Source of the DNA: Acidipila sp. EB88
Lineage (GTDB): Bacteria > Acidobacteriota > Terriglobia > Terriglobales > Acidobacteriaceae
Direction of reading: 5' to 3'
Assembly: GCF_003858395.1 (NCBI RefSeq)
Contig: NZ_QWEV01000005.1
Location: forward strand, 2,976,001-3,040,000
Length of the DNA stretch: 64,000 nucleotides
Below, one piece after another: positions 36,162 to 44,555 of the stretch (the stretch's first letter is position 1; every line of letters begins with the position of its first letter). Both the position numbers and the translations under genes were made by a program. The notes below the pieces were generated by a model that saw only the letters and a program-made list of their open reading frames with translations, did not search any database and was not told where the DNA came from.

Positions 36162-37040
36162 CTAGTCGATGAAGTCGAGCTTGGCGACCTGCGGAATAAT
36201 GCCGCGTTCATGCCCCATTTCGAGCAGCTTCTGGATGGCGAGACGTCCGTCCTTGCCGTAGTCGAGCGTGCGCTCATTCACGTACATCCCGACGAACTTG
36301 TCAGCGAGGCTCGGATCGAGATCGCGCGCGAACTGCATGGCATAAGCCAGCGCCGACTCGCGATGATCCAGCCCGTGCTGGATGGAATCACGCAAAGCTT
36401 TGGTGGTGATGCGCATCGCTTCTTCGCCAAGCGACCGCTTAATCGCATTGCCGCCGAGTGGCAACGGCATGCCTGTCTGCTCGCGCCACCACACCCCCAG
36501 GTCGATGATCTTGTGCAGGCCATTGTTGCCGTACGTGAGCTGCCCCTCGTGGATGATGAGTCCTGCCTGGTACTTGCCGGCGAGCACCTGCGGAATGATC
36601 TGGTCGAACGGAACGACCTCCGTCTCGATATCCGGCGCAAACAGCTTCAGCGTGAGGTAAGCAGTGGTAAGCGTGCCAGGCACCGCGATCTTGAGCTTCT
36701 TGATCTCGTCCAGGGTGTGCCGCTGTGGGGCGACAATCATCGGACCGTAGTTCTCACCGACCGAGCCGCCGCAGGCCATCAACGCGTACTTGTCCTGCAG
36801 GTAGGGGTAGGCGTGGAACGAGATCGCCGTGACATCGAAGAAGGCCTCGTGCATGGCACGGTGGTTCAGCGTCTCGATGTCACAAAGCACGTGGGTGAAC
36901 TTGTAGCCCGGCACCCGCACCTTGTTGGTGGCGAGACCGTAGAACATGAAGGCATCGTCGGAGTCGGGGCTGTGCGCGATGGAGATTTCGCGGATGCCTT
37001 GTGGGGTATCAACGCGGGGCATGGCTGGGGTGGCGCTCAC
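36162..37040 (-). CDS. mqnD: 1,4-dihydroxy-6-naphthoate synthase (futalosine menaquinone pathway)
   Basis: 292 residues from GTG 37040 with AAGGA about 10 nt upstream; an ATG at 37022 is an alternative. The protein has the periplasmic-binding-protein-like two-domain fold used by MqnD. Visible are IAHSPDSDDAFMFYGL at the start, VTAISFHAYPYL, GGSVGENYGPMIVA and GTLTTAYLTLKL, then IIHEGQLTYGNNGLHKIIDLGVWW, which carries the conserved catalytic His of the family. It converts cyclic dehypoxanthine futalosine to 1,4-dihydroxy-6-naphthoate in the cytoplasm. This implies menaquinone is made by the alternative route. Other mqn genes are not in the window. Confidence 0.93.
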   Translation of the reverse strand: MSATPAMPRVDTPQGIREISIAHSPDSDDAFMFYGLATNKVRVPGYKFTHVLCDIETLNHRAMHEAFFDVTAISFHAYPYLQDKYALMACGGSVGENYGPMIVAPQRHTLDEIKKLKIAVPGTLTTAYLTLKLFAPDIETEVVPFDQIIPQVLAGKYQAGLIIHEGQLTYGNNGLHKIIDLGVWWREQTGMPLPLGGNAIKRSLGEEAMRITTKALRDSIQHGLDHRESALAYAMQFARDLDPSLADKFVGMYVNERTLDYGKDGRLAIQKLLEMGHERGIIPQVAKLDFID

Positions 37041-37202
37041 TGGATGGTGGTCCTTTCCTTGCGAGGCAAGGCGGTGTGCGCTTGCATCGTCTTGATAACA
37101 GTCGCGCCTAGTGCGCGACCCATTCGAGCCTGCAGGGCGCAGGCTCGCTGCGCGTGGCTCCTGCCTAAGAATACGCGCTTGGCCTGGTTCCGGCAGGCGT
37201 TG

Positions 37203-37820
37203 CTATGGACGTCGTGAAATCCGACGGGCCTTGACCAGCTCCGCAGCGCCGGTGGCAGCGGCTGCGGCCAGCGCAACCTTGATCGCGTCTCCGCCCACGA
37301 AGGGCAGGATGCCGAGGCGTGCCGCGGTGAGCAGGGAGCCGTGCGTGAAGAGGGAGAGCCAGCAGGCGCCGGACAGCAGGATCAGGCAGTCTCCGGCAGC
37401 AGCGGCTCCGGCAGCAGCCAGAAAGCCGACACGATGCCTGGCAAGGGCGCCCACCAGCATTGCCACAAAGGGGTACGACAACAGGTACCCGGCGCTTGCT
37501 CCCAGGGGCATCAGCCCGCCAAACCCGGGCACGAACACCGGCAGCCCCGCAGCGCCTTCAAGCAGGTAGGCAGCCATGGCAGCGAAGCCCAGTCCAGGCC
37601 CGAGCAGCAGGGCAACCAGCAGCACCGCGAATGGCTGCATCGTCATGGGTACGGGCGTCCATGGCAGGGGCACGGCGATCTGCGCGCAGACGGCCACAAA
37701 GAGGGAACCCAGCAGGGCTGCGCCGACGCGGCCAGCCATGGTTGCAGGCGCAAGCAGGCTTGTGCCCGTGGAGCGGGCAGTGGGATGAGCGTAGGCGGGG
37801 AGCGTTGCAGGCTTGTTCAT
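37203..37820 (-). CDS. bioY: Biotin ECF transporter substrate-binding protein BioY
   Basis: 205 residues from ATG 37820 with AAGGAG 12 nt upstream; a TTG seven codons earlier overlaps the site. Six hydrophobic segments are present, including GRVGAALLGSLFVAVCAQIAVPLPWTPVPMTMQPFAVLLVALLLGP, where VPMTMQPFAVLL is the BioY signature. LEGAAGLPVFVPGFGGLMPLGASAGYLLSYPF is the second signature. BioY binds biotin in the inner membrane and works alone or with shared EcfAT modules. No ecfA/ecfT lies nearby. It is upstream of mqnD by 162 bp on the same strand, possibly in the same transcript, both serving cofactor supply. Confidence 0.92.
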   Translation of the reverse strand: MNKPATLPAYAHPTARSTGTSLLAPATMAGRVGAALLGSLFVAVCAQIAVPLPWTPVPMTMQPFAVLLVALLLGPGLGFAAMAAYLLEGAAGLPVFVPGFGGLMPLGASAGYLLSYPFVAMLVGALARHRVGFLAAAGAAAAGDCLILLSGACWLSLFTHGSLLTAARLGILPFVGGDAIKVALAAAAATGAAELVKARRISRRP

Positions 37821-37951
37821 AATTGAAAACAGCTCCTTCAAAACACAACAATATCGTGAAGCTTCAGGACGCCTGCGGGATTCGGGCCGATGGCAGGCAT
37901 TGTCTTCACTCGCGCTGCCCAGGTCCGGACTATAGGTCTTCCCGCCAGGTG

Positions 37952-38134
37952 CTACATTTCGTGCGTATCGCGCTGTGCATCGTCGCCTGTTTCGCGGCGC
38001 GCATTGAGGTTGAGGCTGCTTCCAGCCACGGACCGGCCGTGCTGTTCATGCCGCCGGACTGCCCGAACCATCGCCCAACCTGCACCGAGCAGCACCAGAA
38101 GCGAGACAACAAGTAGCAGGATCAAAACATGCAT
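37952..38134 (-). CDS. Possible small single-helix membrane protein
   Basis: 60 codons from ATG 38134 (or 71 from ATG 38167). The N-terminus is one strong helix (MHVLILLLVVSLLVLLGAGWAMVRAV) followed by a basic RRHEQHGR and a polar tail ending in acidic residues. That is the profile of a real bitopic small protein. No family is recognised and there is no clear ribosome-binding site. It is the only feature found in the 495-bp gap between bioY and the phosphohexomutase gene. Confidence 0.38.
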   Translation of the reverse strand: MHVLILLLVVSLLVLLGAGWAMVRAVRRHEQHGRSVAGSSLNLNARRETGDDAQRDTHEM

Positions 38135-38315
38135 AGGCTGAGGAGTGTTCAGAATACCAAACGCCATTTGCCGCCTGACTGTGGTGGTGAACTTTCATGC
38201 CCGCGGTGGCCCCAATCGTTTCCGAGGCGCATCATAGGAGTCGACCAGCGGCCTGATCAGCATGGTAGTCTCGCCGAGACCTGCCCTATACCCGCTGCGA
38301 GGAAAGTGACGTTCA

Positions 38316-39716
38316 ATGGCCACACCCATCAAGTTTGGAACCTCCGGCTGGCGAGCAATCGTAGCCGAGGAGTTTACGATTGCCAATATTCGGCGCGCCG
38401 TTACCGGCATCGCCAAGTTCGTCGCCAGCCAGCCCGGGACGCAGCACACTATCCTGGTCGGGCGCGACCCGCGTTTCCTTGGCGAAACCTTTGTGGCGGA
38501 AGCTGCCAGCGTGCTTGCTGCCAATGGTGTAACGCCTCGCATCATTCCCGATGCCGCACCTACCCCTGCCATCTCCTACGCGGTGCGGCAGCAAAAGGTC
38601 GCCGGCGCCATCAACTTCACGGCCTCGCACAATCCGCCGGAGTACAACGGCATCAAGTTCTCCACCGCCGATGGCGCGCCCGCGCTGCCTGAGACGACCA
38701 GGCAGATCGAAGCCGCGATCGAAGCGCTCGGGGAGAGCGCCGTGCCGGCCGCTCCCGAAGGCAAGTACGACCAGGTCGACGTGAAGCCGGACTACCTCAA
38801 GCGCATCGGCGAGCTGGTGGATTTCAGCGTGATTCAGAAGTCCGGGCTCAAGGTAGTATTTGACCCGTTCTGGGGTGCGGCTCGCGGCTACAGCTGCCAT
38901 ATTCTTCGCGAGCACGGTGTTCCGGTCGAGACGGTGCACGACTACCGCGATGTGCTGTTTGGCGGGCACGCCCCGGAGCCCGACGGCGAACTGCTGGACG
39001 AGTGCCGCGCCAAAATGAAGGAGACGGGCGCGGGCATCGGCATCGCCACGGATGGGGATGCAGATCGCTTCGGCATCGTCGACGCAGACGGCACCTATAT
39101 ACAGCCCAACTACATCATCGCGCTGCTGTTCGATTACCTGATGGAAACCCGTGGCTGGAACAACGGCGTGGCGAAGTCTGTCGCGACCACCAACCTGATC
39201 AATGCCCTCGCGGAGAAGCACGGCGTTCCCCTGTATGAAACCCCGGTCGGTTTCAAGTACATCGGCGAGCTGATCAACGCGGACAAGATCGTCATCGGCG
39301 GGGAAGAAAGCGCGGGACTGACGATCCGCGGGCACGTGCCTGAGAAGGACGGCGTACTCGCCGGCCTGCTCGTAACCGAAATGGTGGCGCGCCGCGGCAA
39401 GGACCTTGGTACCCAGTTAAAGGAACTGTTTAACAAAGTAGGTTCCTTCTACCCCAATCGCGAGAACTTCCGCTTGACGCCCGAGGTGAAGACCAAGTTC
39501 ACTGAGAAGGTTAAGGGCGATCCGACAGAGCTGGGCGGCCGCAAGGTGTCGAGCATTGTGCGCATCGACGGATTGAAGCTCGTTCTCGATGATGGATCCT
39601 GGGTCTGCTACCGACTTTCCGGCACCGAGCCGGTTGTGCGTGTGTACACCGAGGTCCGCAAGCAGGAAGACAGCGCCCGGCTCAGCGAAGCAGCGAAAGC
39701 CTGGGTCATGGAATAA
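38316..39716 (+). CDS. Phosphoglucomutase/phosphomannomutase
   Basis: 466 residues, cytoplasmic alpha-D-phosphohexomutase. The N-terminal FGTSGWR is typical. The phosphoserine loop TASHNP (about 102-107, Ser104) forms the active site. The metal loop is TDGDADRFG, the sugar-binding loop GGEESAGL (about 328), and the phosphate-binding loop RLSGTEPVVRVYTE near the end. GAGGAAAG precedes the start. It interconverts hexose 1- and 6-phosphates for envelope sugar supply; whether glucose or mannose is preferred cannot be told. ftsB starts 8 bp downstream, so an operon with ftsB and the CAP-protein gene is likely. Confidence 0.93.
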   Translation: MATPIKFGTSGWRAIVAEEFTIANIRRAVTGIAKFVASQPGTQHTILVGRDPRFLGETFVAEAASVLAANGVTPRIIPDAAPTPAISYAVRQQKVAGAINFTASHNPPEYNGIKFSTADGAPALPETTRQIEAAIEALGESAVPAAPEGKYDQVDVKPDYLKRIGELVDFSVIQKSGLKVVFDPFWGAARGYSCHILREHGVPVETVHDYRDVLFGGHAPEPDGELLDECRAKMKETGAGIGIATDGDADRFGIVDADGTYIQPNYIIALLFDYLMETRGWNNGVAKSVATTNLINALAEKHGVPLYETPVGFKYIGELINADKIVIGGEESAGLTIRGHVPEKDGVLAGLLVTEMVARRGKDLGTQLKELFNKVGSFYPNRENFRLTPEVKTKFTEKVKGDPTELGGRKVSSIVRIDGLKLVLDDGSWVCYRLSGTEPVVRVYTEVRKQEDSARLSEAAKAWVME

Positions 39717-39724
39717 GAGGCAGG

Positions 39725-40144
39725 ATGGCGATACAGCGAAACAATCCGGTAGCGCAGGTAGCTGGTGCCGCATACCGGGTTCGCCGCCGTGTCGCCACCA
39801 CCTGTGCCATCGTGCTGGCCGTTGTATGCGGCTGGCACGCGTTTTTCGGGCAGAACGGCATCACGGCTTACGCGCAGAAGCGGAGTGAAGACCGCGTGCT
39901 GCGCGCCGAGATCGAGAAGCTGCAGCAGGAAAACAGCAAGCTCAAGAACCACGTGGACCATCTCGCGAGTGACCCGGATGCGATCGAGATGGAAGCAAGA
40001 CAGCGTCTCCACTACACCCGCTCGGGCGAGGTGATCTACCGCCTGGAAGACAAGGCGGCGGACCCGGAGCAAGCCACGTCGCCTGCATCCGTGCCTGAGC
40101 AGGGGGCGCACCCCGGCCCATCCGCGAAGAGTGCCGGCAGGTAG
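39725..40144 (+). CDS. ftsB: Septum formation initiator FtsB/DivIC family
   Basis: 139 residues. It has a short cytoplasmic N-terminus, one transmembrane helix (VATTCAIVLAVVCGWHAFFG, about 23-42) and a periplasmic coiled coil (RAEIEKLQQENSKLKNHVDHLASDPDAIE) with the conserved EMEARQRLHYTRSGEVIYRL motif of FtsB/DivIC proteins. The C-terminal 30 residues are Pro/Ala-rich and longer than usual. FtsB links FtsL and FtsQ in the divisome. The gene lies 8 bp after the phosphohexomutase gene and overlaps the next gene by 14 bp, so all three are probably translated together. Confidence 0.88.
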   Translation: MAIQRNNPVAQVAGAAYRVRRRVATTCAIVLAVVCGWHAFFGQNGITAYAQKRSEDRVLRAEIEKLQQENSKLKNHVDHLASDPDAIEMEARQRLHYTRSGEVIYRLEDKAADPEQATSPASVPEQGAHPGPSAKSAGR

Positions 40145-40919
40145 AGCGCTGCCTTGGTCGGTAGCCGCACTCGTGCTGGCTGCCAGCATAGCTACGGCGC
40201 AGCAGGCTGGTGTGCCCGCAACACTCAGCCCGGCACAGCAGACGATCTTCGACGCAACCAACCAGGACCGTGTAGTGCAGGGCTTGTCGCCTCTGCTTTG
40301 GAATGCCGAGCTCGCCGCCGCAGCCTCCGCGCATGCCACGAGCATGGCTTCCTCGCAGACGCTCTCGCATCAGTACCCCGGAGAGCCGGACGTAGCGACC
40401 CGGGCCGGCGCTGCCGGCGCGCATTTCAGAGCGATCGCCGAAAATATTGCTTATGGTCCTGACCCGCGCTCAATCGAGCGGCAGTGGATGCACTCTGTTC
40501 CGCACCGTGCCAACATTCTTGACCCGGCAATGACCGCGATTGGCGTAGGGGTCGTGGAACGGGGCGGCTATGTCTACGCGGTGGAGGACTTCGCTCAGGC
40601 GGCTCCGGACCTTGCGCCTGTAGCAGCCGAACAGACGGTGGAAGCGCAGCTGGCCCGGGCTGGCCTGGCGATCGAGCCGGTCGAGAGTGCAGGGAAGCAG
40701 GCTGCGCGCGCGGCATGCCGAGAGAACGAGGGTATCGCCGGGGCGCACGCACGGCTGGTGTTGCGGTGGGAGGGTGCGGACCTCGAACACTGGCCCAATC
40801 CACTCACCGATGCAGTGGGCAGCGGCCAGTACACGCGGGCGGCGGTGGGTGCATGCCCGCCTCTGAATGCTCGCAACCAGGCATTCACCACGTACCGGGT
40901 GGCAGTTCTCCTGTTTTAG
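40131..40919 (+). CDS. Secreted CAP/SCP-domain protein
   Basis: 262 residues from GTG 40131, overlapping ftsB by 14 bp. A signal peptide ends near IATAQQ (about 25). The CAP domain (about 35-165) is clear: IFDATNQDRVVQGLSPLLWN, AAAASAHATSMA, FRAIAENIAYG and ERQWMHSVPHRANILDPAMTAIGVGV. The cavity His and Glu residues are retained. The C-terminal about 90 residues have two conserved-looking cysteines (AACRENEG, GACPPLN) and no family match. CAP proteins bind lipids or act on the envelope; function here is unknown. The overlap with ftsB hints at a link to cell-wall growth (inference). Confidence 0.85.
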   Translation: MPAGRALPWSVAALVLAASIATAQQAGVPATLSPAQQTIFDATNQDRVVQGLSPLLWNAELAAAASAHATSMASSQTLSHQYPGEPDVATRAGAAGAHFRAIAENIAYGPDPRSIERQWMHSVPHRANILDPAMTAIGVGVVERGGYVYAVEDFAQAAPDLAPVAAEQTVEAQLARAGLAIEPVESAGKQAARAACRENEGIAGAHARLVLRWEGADLEHWPNPLTDAVGSGQYTRAAVGACPPLNARNQAFTTYRVAVLLF

Positions 40920-41052
40920 CCCCGCTGCTTTTGTGTGCTGGAAAGCCATGCAGTCCTCCCCCGGTTGGAGCGCGCCAAACCGGTAGTCTCGGAGAGTCGC
41001 TGTGCGCAAGGCAGCGGCGTACTCCAGCTCTTCACCAAGGTTGTGATTTCCG

Positions 41053-42803
41053 ATGCCAGAGTTCCAGGAACTGATACGCGACGCGGCACCGGGTGCGGGA
41101 GATGTCCGGCACCGGCGCTGGATCTATGTGCCCTATGACCGCCTGTGCGATGGCACCGGGCCGCTGGCAGAGACCACACCAGGCGACGCCGGCATTGTGA
41201 TGATGGAGGCGCTGGCCAAGGCGCACCGGCGTCCATACCATAAGCGAAAGCTCGTACTGATCCTCGCAAGCCAGCGGCAGTTCGCCCTGGAGCAGGCAGC
41301 GCGTGGCGTCAAGGTCGCCTACCTGTTCACGCCCGGAATCTTTGCTGATGGTCTGCAACAGGCGCAGCAACAGTACGGCTTCGAGCGCCTTGAAATGATG
41401 GAGCCGGCCGAGCGGGAGATGCGGGCCGATGTTGCGGAGGCAGCGCAGCGCGGCATCCGGATCAACCAGGTGCCTGACACGACGTGGCTGTCTACCGCAG
41501 CAGACTTTGAGCGTGTTTACGGAAAGCCTGCGCCCGGGCCCGTGAGCAGGCACTACGTGATGGACCGCTTCTATCGCTTCATGCGCGAGAAGACCAACAC
41601 GTTGATGCGCGGCGGTCAGCCCCTGGGCGGACAGTTTTCCTTCGACACGGAAAACCGCAAGTCGTACCGTGGAACGCCGCGTGTGCCCATTCGTCCGACA
41701 TATGCGCCGGATGACATTACGCTGGAAGCGATCGAGCAGGTGGAACGTGCCTTTCCGGATCACTTCGGCAACGTGGGGAACTGGCAGTTGCCGATGCGCA
41801 AGCCGGACATTGATGCCGCGTGGGCCTGGACCGTGGAGCACCTTCTGCCGGTCTTTGGACCGTTTGAAGACGCGATGTATACGCCGGAACCGGACATGTT
41901 TCATAGCCGCATGTCCGCCTTTCTGAACATCAGCCGCCTGCTGCCGGCCGGGGTCGTGGGAGATGTTCTGGATGCGGCAGCCAAGGGCTTGATCCCGCTT
42001 GCCAGTGCGGAAGGCTTTGTGCGGCAGATCCTGGGCTGGCGTGAGTTCATGCGCCACATCCACCGGGTCACCGACGGATATCGCAACATCGACGTGGAGC
42101 AGGAACCGCCACGCACTGCGGTGAGCGGGGAAGCCGCCACAGTGCTGGTGCAGGGCATCACGCAGCATGCCGAGGCGCCACCGCGAGGCGCGACAGCGGC
42201 ATCGCTTGCTCCGCAGGACGACACGGGCGCCCGACCCTCCGCACTCGGCGCAGCATTGCCGCTTCCCGCAGCGTACTGGGGTGTGCCTTCGGGGCTCAAC
42301 TGCCTCGATACCGTGGTGCGCCAGGTGATCGACGAGGGCTGGTCGCACCACATCACTCGGCTCATGGTGCTGAGCAACTTCGCGACGCTGTGCGGATACT
42401 CGCCACGCGAGCTGTGTGACTGGTTCTGGATCGGCTACGTGGACGCATACGACTGGGTGGTCGAGCCCAACGTGCTCGGAATGTCGACCTTCGGCGACGG
42501 GGGCATCACCGCGACTAAGCCCTACGTGAGCGGGGCAGCCTACATCAATCGCATGAGCGACTACTGCGGCCGCTGCCAGTACAATCCGAAGATTGCCCTC
42601 GGGAGAACGCCTGTCCCTATACTGCGCTGTACTGGAGCTTTCTTGAGAAGCATGAAGCCCTGCTGAGCCGCAATCCCCGCATGAGCATGCCCTACACCAC
42701 GCTGCGCAGGAAAGACGCAGTCGAGCGAAAGGCTTTGCGGGAACAGGCCGAGGCCTGCGTGCAGATGCTGGCGCGGGCGCAGTACACACCGCCAACGAGT
42801 TAG
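41053..42803 (+). pseudogene. Fe-S bacterial cryptochrome/photolyase (PhrB-type), single-base frameshift near the 3' end
   Basis: The frame opens at ATG 41053 and matches FeS-BCP (6-4) photolyases: WIYVPYDRL, GWREFMRHIHRV, SGLNCLDTVV, HHITRLMVLSNFATLCG, WFWIGYVDAYDWVVEPNVLGM and YINRMSDYCGRCQYNP. It then loses the frame at GGG 42601-42603. Adding one G restores GENACPYTALYWSFLEKHEALL and a normal C-terminus to the stop at 42803 (583 codons). Cluster cysteines would be 417, 505, 508 and 521; their spacing (88, 3, 13) equals that of the four PhrB ligands 350/438/441/454. As sequenced the fourth ligand is lost and translation ends at 42666. Residues about 345-400 form a low-complexity insert. 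Next gene: an FAD oxidoreductase. Confidence 0.88.
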
Positions 42804-42949
42804 CATCGGGATGCGCTTGCTTCTGTACGCAAGTCATTGCTGAAGCGGCAAGCACAGCATCCTACACAGCACATCGGGCGATCCGGGAAACCGTAAGCAG
42901 CTTTGCAGCCATAAGAAGGCTTGCGGGCATAACGCTGGGGAAGGGCGAA

Positions 42950-44257
42950 GTGGAGAAGGACATCGTCATCGTGGGTGCGGGGCTGGCGGGTATGCGTTGC
43001 GCAGAGCTGCTGCAGCGAGCCGGTTTTGACACCTTGATTCTGGAAGCAGCCGATGCGCCGGGTGGTCGCGTTCGCACCGATGTGGTGGACGGCTTTCATC
43101 TGGATCGCGGCTTCCAGGTGCTGCTCACGGCTTACCCCGAGACGCGCGCCGCGCTGAACTACCGGGCACTGAAGCTGCGCAAGTTCACTCCCGGTGCAAT
43201 GGTCTGGTACGAGGGCCGGTTCCACCGTTTCTCAGACCCATGGCGTGAGCCCATCAACGCGGCCAAGTTTCTGTTCGACGACGTGGTGACCTTCGGGGAC
43301 AAGTGGCGGATAGCCCTGCTGCGTGCCCGCGTGAGCCGCGGTGAGCCTGACGCCCTGTTCCAGCGCCCGGACCAGTCCACACACCAGTTTCTGCGGCGCT
43401 TCGGCTTTTCCGCGAAGATGATCGACCGGTTCTTCGCCCCGTTCTTTGGCGGAGTCTTCCTGGAAAGCGAACTGCAGACCTCGTCACGCTACTTCGAGTT
43501 CCTGTTCCGCATGTTCGCAGGCGGCGCAACGGCCGTGCCCGCCGAAGGCATGGAAGGCATCTCGCGCCAGCTTGCAGGCAAGCTGGAACCCGGCACGCTG
43601 GAACTGAATACCGAGGTGGTCAAGGTAGTGAAGCGCCAGCAGCGCTTCCTGGTCACGACTGCCCACGGTGACGAGATCGAGGCCAAGCAGATGGTGTTTG
43701 CCGTGGCCGAGCATGCCCTGCGGCCATTGCTGGCCGACCTGCTGCCGCACACCCGCGCCCAGGGCCGTGAGCAGCGCAACTGGAACTGCACCACCACCTT
43801 CTATTACGCGGCGGCTACATCGCCGATCAAGGGGCCTATCCTTGCCTTGAACGGCGAAGGCCCGGATGGCGGCCCGATCAACAACCTCGTCGTCATGAGC
43901 CAGGTGTCGCGCCGGTATGCCCCGCGCGGGCAAGAACTGATCGCTGTCAGCGTCGTCGGTTACTCGCCCGCAAATGACGCCGAGATGCAAGTGCTGGAAG
44001 GCAAAGTTCGAGAGCATGCCGAACGCTGGTTCGGAGAGGCTGTTGTACAGACGTGGCGCTTCGTGGGGGCGTATCCCATCGACATGGCGCTGCCTCTCGC
44101 GCGCACCTCGCAGTGGGAGGCCAGCGCGACCCGCGTGACCGACAATGTGTACACCTGCTCGGACGCTCAGGAAACGCCCTCGTTGCAGGGCGCGCTTGCC
44201 TCGGGACGCAGGGCGGCTGAGGCCATCCTGGCGCAGCGAGGATGGCTGCTGGATTGA
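42950..44257 (+). CDS. FAD-dependent amine-oxidase-type oxidoreductase
   Basis: 435 residues from GTG 42950 with a GGGGAAGGG site a few bases upstream. The N-terminal Rossmann motif is VIVGAGLAGMRCAELLQRAG, followed by LEAADAPGGRVRTD, the GG-doublet of the protoporphyrinogen-oxidase/phytoene-desaturase superfamily. DGFHLDRGFQVLLTAYPE follows. A C-terminal FAD contact lies in YTCSDAQETPSLQGALASGRRAA. Members dehydrogenate carotenoids, porphyrins or amines; the substrate here is unknown. It follows the photolyase gene by 146 bp on the same strand. Soluble; no signal peptide seen. Confidence 0.87.
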   Translation: MEKDIVIVGAGLAGMRCAELLQRAGFDTLILEAADAPGGRVRTDVVDGFHLDRGFQVLLTAYPETRAALNYRALKLRKFTPGAMVWYEGRFHRFSDPWREPINAAKFLFDDVVTFGDKWRIALLRARVSRGEPDALFQRPDQSTHQFLRRFGFSAKMIDRFFAPFFGGVFLESELQTSSRYFEFLFRMFAGGATAVPAEGMEGISRQLAGKLEPGTLELNTEVVKVVKRQQRFLVTTAHGDEIEAKQMVFAVAEHALRPLLADLLPHTRAQGREQRNWNCTTTFYYAAATSPIKGPILALNGEGPDGGPINNLVVMSQVSRRYAPRGQELIAVSVVGYSPANDAEMQVLEGKVREHAERWFGEAVVQTWRFVGAYPIDMALPLARTSQWEASATRVTDNVYTCSDAQETPSLQGALASGRRAAEAILAQRGWLLD

Positions 44258-44350
44258 GGCCAGGCGGCCGCCTCTTTGACTCAGGGGCACCGCCTTTGGT
44301 AAAAAGACTTCAGCGGCGTAACGCGGAAACATCCGGCGCCCTTCCCAATA

Positions 44351-44429
<79 letters not shown>

Positions 44430-44506
44430 CTTGAAAACAGAGTAAAGCACTGCTTAGCTTCGAAGTGCCTCGACGGATGCTCCGGCATTTGTCATCCGTG
44501 CATGCG

Positions 44507-44535
44507 AAAAGGCCACCCAATAGGGTGGCCTTTTT
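44507..44535. terminator. Terminator after ferritin-like cassette and tRNA-Asn
   Basis: AAAAGGCCACCC (44507-44518), loop AATA, then GGGTGGCC followed by TTTTT (44531-44535). The symmetric A and T runs let it act on both strands: for the tRNA from the left and for the ferritin-like genes from the right (21 bp past the stop). Confidence 0.9.
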
Positions 44536-44555
44536 GCTGTGGAGCCTGCGACGGT

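Noticed and set aside
41032..42855. 607-codon minus-strand frame opposite the photolyase
   Set aside because: The opposite strand carries a motif-perfect photolyase; this frame has Arg/His/Ala-rich shadow composition.
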